Source: Siderastrea radians (taxonomy: Eukaryota; Cnidaria; Anthozoa; Scleractinia; Rhizangiidae). Taken from it: a stretch of 64,000 nucleotides of DNA. This document shows positions 58,803-64,000 of this stretch, in pieces (within the stretch, counting starts at the first letter, position 1; each line of letters starts with the position of its first letter). The stretch is taken from positions 6,612,967 through 6,676,966 of the forward strand of contig OZ024898.1 of the NCBI GenBank assembly GCA_964017195.1, written 5' to 3'. A program made the position numbers and the translations under genes. The notes under the pieces were generated by a model, which was given only the letters and a program-made list of their open reading frames with translations, made no database searches and was not told the DNA's origin.

Positions 58803-60200
58803 AGGTATCAGGGATCTGCACTCTACCGAGATTGATTGACAACTGCTGTCAGTGGCCAGCCCATGGCCGTTTTAAATAGCAACTTCCTGTTTGAGCTATG
58901 CGGGAAAAACAGATCTTAGTGAGAGAAGGGCTTCTGGAACCGAAAAAGAAACTCGGGGGTTACCACGCAATTTTCAGAGATAATTGAGCTTAAATTTGGA
59001 AAGAAAATGCCACAAACTGTTATGTATTCCAAAGGCTTTTTAGAATTATAGTTGCTTAATTATCTTTGAAAAAATACGAGGTTACCTACAATTCAGTCTT
59101 TTTGGGTTCCATAGCCCTCCCTAAGATCTGCTTTTCCCGCGCTTTTAATAGTTATAAAATGTACAGAAATACCTTTGTATTGAGAGGCATCGTCCTAAAT
59201 ACGGTCACTCGAAATGCTAGATGGTTTAAGTGACAAAAGAAACCAAAAACTGAAAAAAGGTCAAAACGTACGTATCTTTTAGAGTGTATTTGGTAACCAG
59301 CCTGTTTCATTGTAATTACGCCTTCCTATTGATGCTTCCTTTCTCCGTTGTTTTCAGTTTTTGCTCTTGAAACTCCCCACTTACCTCTCCCCTAACCCAA
59401 TATTTTGCTCTAAGTGATAATAAGTAAAAAATCTTCGGTTAGGGGAGGGGTAGGTGAGGGTTTCCCAGAAACGTGGAATGATCCTCAGTGTTTGCTCTTG
59501 TTTCCTTTTTGAAGGCTGTCATAATTTGATACTTCACCGTTGTTACAACTTAATTTTTCAGTCCAACTGTAGTCGTTCTAACGGGGTGTGACTTATACTC
59601 GCAATATACGAAAGGATAAGGAAAATCGTTAAAATAGTATTTTAAAGGATCACTGAGATAAACAACAACGTAAAAGGATCAGAAATGTAAATGTATCTAA
59701 GTACTAAAAAGTGATGCAAAATTTTGGCAAAAGTCGTAACGCGAGGATATACAAAAGCCTGGAGCTTTGGAGCCAGTGAAGTCCGTGACAAAACGGATCG
59801 GATGTACTTATATGCGTTAAAATGAGAACTGAACTGTTTTAGCTTGTCTTTGAGGTATAAGAGAGGAATGCAAATGCTGTTCCAGCATGTAGAAGGGGCC
59901 TAACTCTTTAAAAATTAGTAAGTGAAAGGGTAACGGTGTGAACCGCGGACACCGCCCGTATGAAAGTCTATTGAGTACCCACCGAGTATCCAGGCAAGCT
60001 GCTCACGGCTTGGCTAAATCCGGGTTAGGTGGGTGCGTATTAGGGGGGAAGGGTGGGGTACGCCATAGTCATGAAAAGTGATAATATGCGCGTGTTATTA
60101 CTCAACTGCATTCAGTAGAGTACAAATAACACCCAAAACGAGTACAAATATCCCACGGTATTTGTACTCCAGAAGACCGGTTTGACAGGTTTTATACAAA
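58803..60200. other. Region without recognised genes
   Basis: Apart from the palindromic MITE at 59363-59485, I see no coding region, RNA gene or clear repeat here. Confidence 0.55.
59363..59485. repeat. Palindromic MITE, copy 2
   Basis: It shares CCCCTAACCCAA, CTCTAAGTGATAATAAGT (in the opposite sense) and CCCAGAAACGTGGAATGATC with 13302-13438. TTTGCTCTTG occurs just before the left arm (~59370-59380) and again just after the right end (~59490-59500), a possible duplication. Confidence 0.65.
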
Positions 60201-60227
60201 TGCCACGTCAGGCATTAGGCTTACAAG

Positions 60228-60622
60228 GTGAAAGATGAAAAAATGGCCGAAACGGTCGTTTTCCGGAAGAAAACAATGAATGCTTACCAAATTTTGAGGT
60301 TTTTAACGAAAACGAGATCCTAGAGACAAGCAATGACCTAGACGACAGTGAAATTTCTTTTTTTATTGAAAAAAATCGAAACGTATTAAAATACAACAGA
60401 AAACTGACCTCAAGTCCGTTAAAGAAACAAGGGCCATTGAAGAAATTCCCGCCGAGGAACTTAACAATCTTTTATGTCATGTGTTTGTCAAAGTCAGGAA
60501 ACGGAACCCATCTTTCCTCAGGAGCTGTCTTCAATAAATGCACAATTGTTGTCGGTCAGAAATCTCCACCGCTATCTCTTCCAAAAGGACCCGTGGTTAG
60601 TGGTTCGGACGAAGATGACTGA
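60228..60622 (+). pseudogene. Fragment resembling the N-terminal part of a tyrosine-recombinase-like (DUF3504/KIAA1958-type) protein
   Basis: One frame gives NFEVFNENEILETSNDLDDS. After a shift near 60370 another gives QQKTDLKSVKETRAIEEIPA and EELNNLLCHVFVKVRKRN, then stops at ~60536. The EIPAEELNNLLC-FxxxVRK pattern is the hallmark I associate with Crypton-derived recombinase-like proteins abundant in cnidarians. Frameshifts and stops make it non-functional. Assignment rests on pattern memory only. Confidence 0.45.
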
Positions 60623-61012
60623 GCTTGAAGTGCTGTTTAACTTTGTTTGACTTGACTTTCGAGTTCTGTTTGTTCTGTCGAGTTCTTTCTTTTCGCAGTT
60701 TTACTCGGTGACCAAGAACATTGTTGTTCATCTAACTGTAAACCCGAAAATAATTCAGTTTTGCCTTGTTCCATCTTTGCTTTCCTTGCAAGTTTGAAAT
60801 AAAATCCCGACGCTTCGCTCGATTGACAGGTTTGACAAGTTTTCGTTTTTGACCAACCAACAACAACCTCACGTCAAGCGCGCGAAACCTGACCCCGCTG
60901 GCGCGCTCACTCTCTGCTCAGAAGTCACGTTAGTTTGTCACACAACTCACACAGTTTATAAACCACTTTTCCATTTTGTAGCTAAGTTTAATAATAAATC
61001 CCTTATTAGACA

Positions 61013-61125
61013 GTTGAGTGTGTAGTATCGTGGGATATTTTTACTCGTCTCTTGTATTTTGACTCGCCCTACGGGCTAGCCAAAATACGGCGCGAGTCGT
61101 AAAAATATCCCACGATACTACACAA
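61013..61125. repeat. Long hairpin with GC-rich apex
   Basis: Arms GTGTAGTATCGTGGGATATT / complement and TTTACTCG..CGAGTCGTAAA, with apex CGCCCTACGGGCTAGCC. A related half motif (AAATATCCCACGG) lies at ~60147-60160, upstream of the recombinase-like fragment. Confidence 0.75.
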
Positions 61126-62029
61126 TAAACCTTCTAATAAGATTTATATATTTATCCATTTTGTGTGTGGCACCCTGCTTAATAAAATAAAATCATGGTA
61201 CACGACTTTACCATTTCAGACGAAACCTTTAAGGTCATAATTACCGTTAATGATTACCAAAAGTTTGCTTAACTTGAGTGTTTAGCAATACACCAGTTAA
61301 GGCCTGCAACAGTCTGGTTGATGACTCATCCTAATTCTCTCTACCTCTCTGCTTCTCAATGCATTAAATATTATAAGGATAAATCATATGTTCAATTTTA
61401 AGAGTTCGAAGCCGATTAGCGAAATTCGCAATTTGTATGGCATTCTCAAATCTTGATTAATAATTAGTTTAACTCAAGTCTTTCCTGCAGAGATTATCGG
61501 TTATATTGGAAAAGATTGTTTGCTTGATTTTTGTTGCGGTATTCAGCAGTTTCAATTGAGTGTCAAAGTAAAGTCATGTTTTTTTTTTTTAGTATTGCTT
61601 TACTTTCGTCTGTGATTGGTGAGAAAACTCGCGCCACTTTCTGAACCAATCAGAAGTAGAGCCATAACAAAGTGACTTTGTCGTACGCGGTTTCCCGCGC
61701 TTGTCGCCCGCTTCAGATGTTTACTTTGAGCTCGTTGGTTCATTGTTTGGTTTTGCAGCTGTCGTAATTGGCTAGAATAGCAACTTTGGTTTTACGACAC
61801 TCAAAAAAACACCTCATAGTTTTCATAATAGGATACTTGCATACACGGAATAATTTTAATCTTTTTTCTTCTCTAGTTGAACGGATAACCTCAATTCATA
61901 GCGTTATATCTGATCTTTTGGCCGCGAACTAATCAAACGGAAAAACTATTGTTATTGCCTTTCTTTTTCACATGAAACTTATTGATCACTATTCTCTTGT
62001 ACTAATAATTATTATGCTGTGAAGGGTGG

Positions 62030-62560
62030 TTCTTGCATTTCAGTCTAGGGAAGAAATCGTTAATTGTGACACCCTGTGGTGTTGCTTATCATACTGCACT
62101 TGTAAGGTTGTTCTAACTTTTGAAAACTTGGGTAAAATCCTAAAGTGTGACCATTTAAATCAACGCCATAGAGCAGCGCTTTCCTGCGGTGCATTCTTCA
62201 CAAGGTGCTGAAATCATACAGTGGAAATGAACTCTACTGCGCAGTACTTTCCTGCTGAGTTCTTCATTGTACTAATTTGTATTTTTGGTGATCCATAGAG
62301 TTTGTGTAACCATTTTAATGAAACTGCTTTAAGCAGCGCTTTCCTGTGGAGCTCGGTCATTATACCCTTCAATACAGTTCTAACTAAGACCCTTTCACTC
62401 CGAACAGTGCCTAAAATCAAAATTCAAGAAGAATCCCAAATTCGTTTTGTAAAACACTTAAATATAAACAGTACCATGCAAAAGTACTCTGCTGAAGAGG
62501 TTTCATTTGAATGGGCACATCATAGGATTTCATCCACAGACTCAGGAGTTTGGGAGTGAA
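62030..62560. repeat. Diverged interspersed repeat units, including an inverted one
   Basis: Units at ~62100-62215 and ~62285-62400 share GTGTGACCATTTAAAT-like and GCAGCGCTTTCCTG words. The stretch ~62455-62555 matches them in reverse complement (CATTTGAATGGGCACATCAT, AGGATTTCATCCACAGACTC). Open frames here are by-products. Confidence 0.55.
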
Positions 62561-64000
62561 AGGGTTAATTCACGAGTCTCTGAAAGAAGTCCTGACTACG
62601 CTTATCCATTGAAACCTACTGAACAGAGAGACCCCCATGTGGTGATGACCTTCGCTTGAGAAAATTGGTGTGAATATTTTCTTTTGTACTCTTAGAATGC
62701 AAGAGTTAATTCTCTTTAGTGTTGGTCATCTCTTTATTTTGACCTCGGTTCTGGGTATTTGCTGTTGCGTCAAAACAGAATCCCTTACAGCCATAGTATT
62801 CTCGTGACCTATTTACTTGGCCAAGTAATAAATCTGTGGAGAGAAGTTGGATGTTGATCACTCTTAGGTTGACAGATTAGATGCACTAGACCTACGGTGC
62901 TAAGTGTTAAGTGTGTGTTATCTATTTTCAGGGTCAAATCTCAGTTGCTTAACCTTACACGTGTAATGCACTTGACCGAACACTCGTCAACTTCTCACGG
63001 GGCTTCAAACACTTATTCAAACTTTAATCAGTTGGGATCTAAGTATGTTAAGGAAGCATTCAACATTGCCTGGAGTTATTATACCCTGCTTTGATAGAAA
63101 AGTGTGTTGCTGCGTCCAGTTTACCTTGAACGCACATGTGTCGATAAATATCTCTGAAAATTGACTAATTTTGCGGGCGTGTGTCATTGTTTTGCGATGA
63201 AACGTTTTTAATTTAGTTGTCAGGCTTTCATCAGAGCGAAAAGTGATTTCAAATGAGTAATTAGGCATTTGACGCTGGCAAATGAGTTGATATATTGCCT
63301 CATTGAGGGGGGTTGTGTCAAGATAGCGAGAAATAACACACATCAAACGATCACGTTTTTATCTTTTAATTCCCAGCGATTAAATTTTAAATTATATCAA
63401 AAAATTAAAGTAATACTTTAAGGAACGTACTAGTTCTATGCTCCAATCGTTCTGTCGTGTTTTCAACCTTTTTCTCGCGTTGACTAGAAGGAAAATACCG
63501 CTTTACCAGTTTCTTTATCATTGAGTGTTTTTTCTAATAGAAGAGGATTAAACAGTAAGAATACTGCATATGAGAAGAGAGTGTGTGTTCCTAATCAGTG
63601 GATTAACCTTTTTTTCCAGAATCAAACCTCTGTTAAGTGTTAAGAGGTTTTAGCTTTGGTATCTGAGGACAAGATCATAAAGTGTGACTATACTCCAAGG
63701 AAAGGTGTGAAGTAGGTCTTTGGTGTGGTCTTGTTTGTTTTCAGTATTTTCCAAACGAAATATTCTGTTTTTCGTATTTTTTTTGTCTAGCCACTCCTGG
63801 GAGTTAAAGGATTTGAGGAACAGTTTAAATATAGGAGTGCCATAGAGGAACACACCACAGCCTCAAGTCTTAGAGATTCACACACGTGGCTCATATTGTA
63901 GTCTGTGTCATTATAACTGGGTTACCTAAGAAATGAACAGATTTAGCGAGCCTTATTAATTGCTGGGTATTGTTGGTTAAATTCCCTGCACAACAATGTT
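62561..64000. other. Right edge: no recognised gene
   Basis: AT-rich sequence with short frames lacking family resemblance. ~63650-63720 again shows AAAGTGTGACTATACTCCAA-like words of the repeat at 62030-62560. Confidence 0.5.

Noticed and set aside
61680..61760. Promoter/first exon of a + strand gene in the GC-rich patch
   Set aside because: No coding frame or motif followed it; composition alone is insufficient.

Overview
The window is eukaryotic: spliced genes, GT-AG introns, and roughly 90% introns and repeats. The protein families, intron density and repeat types (DIRS retrotransposons, Penelope-like debris, many hairpin MITEs, a tRNA-headed SINE) point to an anthozoan cnidarian, most probably a stony coral. 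The species assignment is inference.

Two host genes face each other. On the + strand, a SPAG1 orthologue (TPR co-chaperone and dynein-arm assembly factor) runs from before position 6247 to a stop codon at 44561. I assembled 21 coding exons with consistent phases. They give 934 codons plus stop, with three TPR blocks and an RPAP3-type C-terminal domain; the first ~80 residues are not seen. On the - strand, a complete 10-exon PBLD/PhzF-family isomerase-like gene (301 aa) runs from ATG 57599 to stop 46094. The two 3' ends converge on a ~1.5 kb spacer (44562-46093).

The last SPAG1 intron (31057-44460, 13.4 kb) holds a nested transposon. DIRS-A (+ strand, 31984-43331) is split by DIRS-B (- strand, 36307-41360), which landed inside the tyrosine-recombinase gene of DIRS-A. 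A third element (41597-42960) sits in DIRS-A's internal complementary region. Both DIRS copies keep inverted terminal repeats, a circle-junction region, RT-RNase H and a tyrosine recombinase. DIRS-B looks intact, whereas DIRS-A gag is frameshifted.

Other regions: 1-2260 carries a ~1.8 kb TIR element and a hairpin. 2262-5589 is a 3.3 kb foldback element with ~1.3 kb arms. The SPAG1 introns hold MITEs, a SINE broken by a hairpin MITE, a 1.34 kb element with 9-bp target duplications, a TTAA-flanked element and a 401-bp tandem duplication. PBLD intron 4 contains a ~2 kb minisatellite (51100-53115) that seems to have grown from a piece of the SINE, and a Penelope-like endonuclease relic. Upstream of PBLD (57600-64000) I see no convincing gene, only MITEs, a recombinase-like pseudogene, hairpins and diverged repeats.
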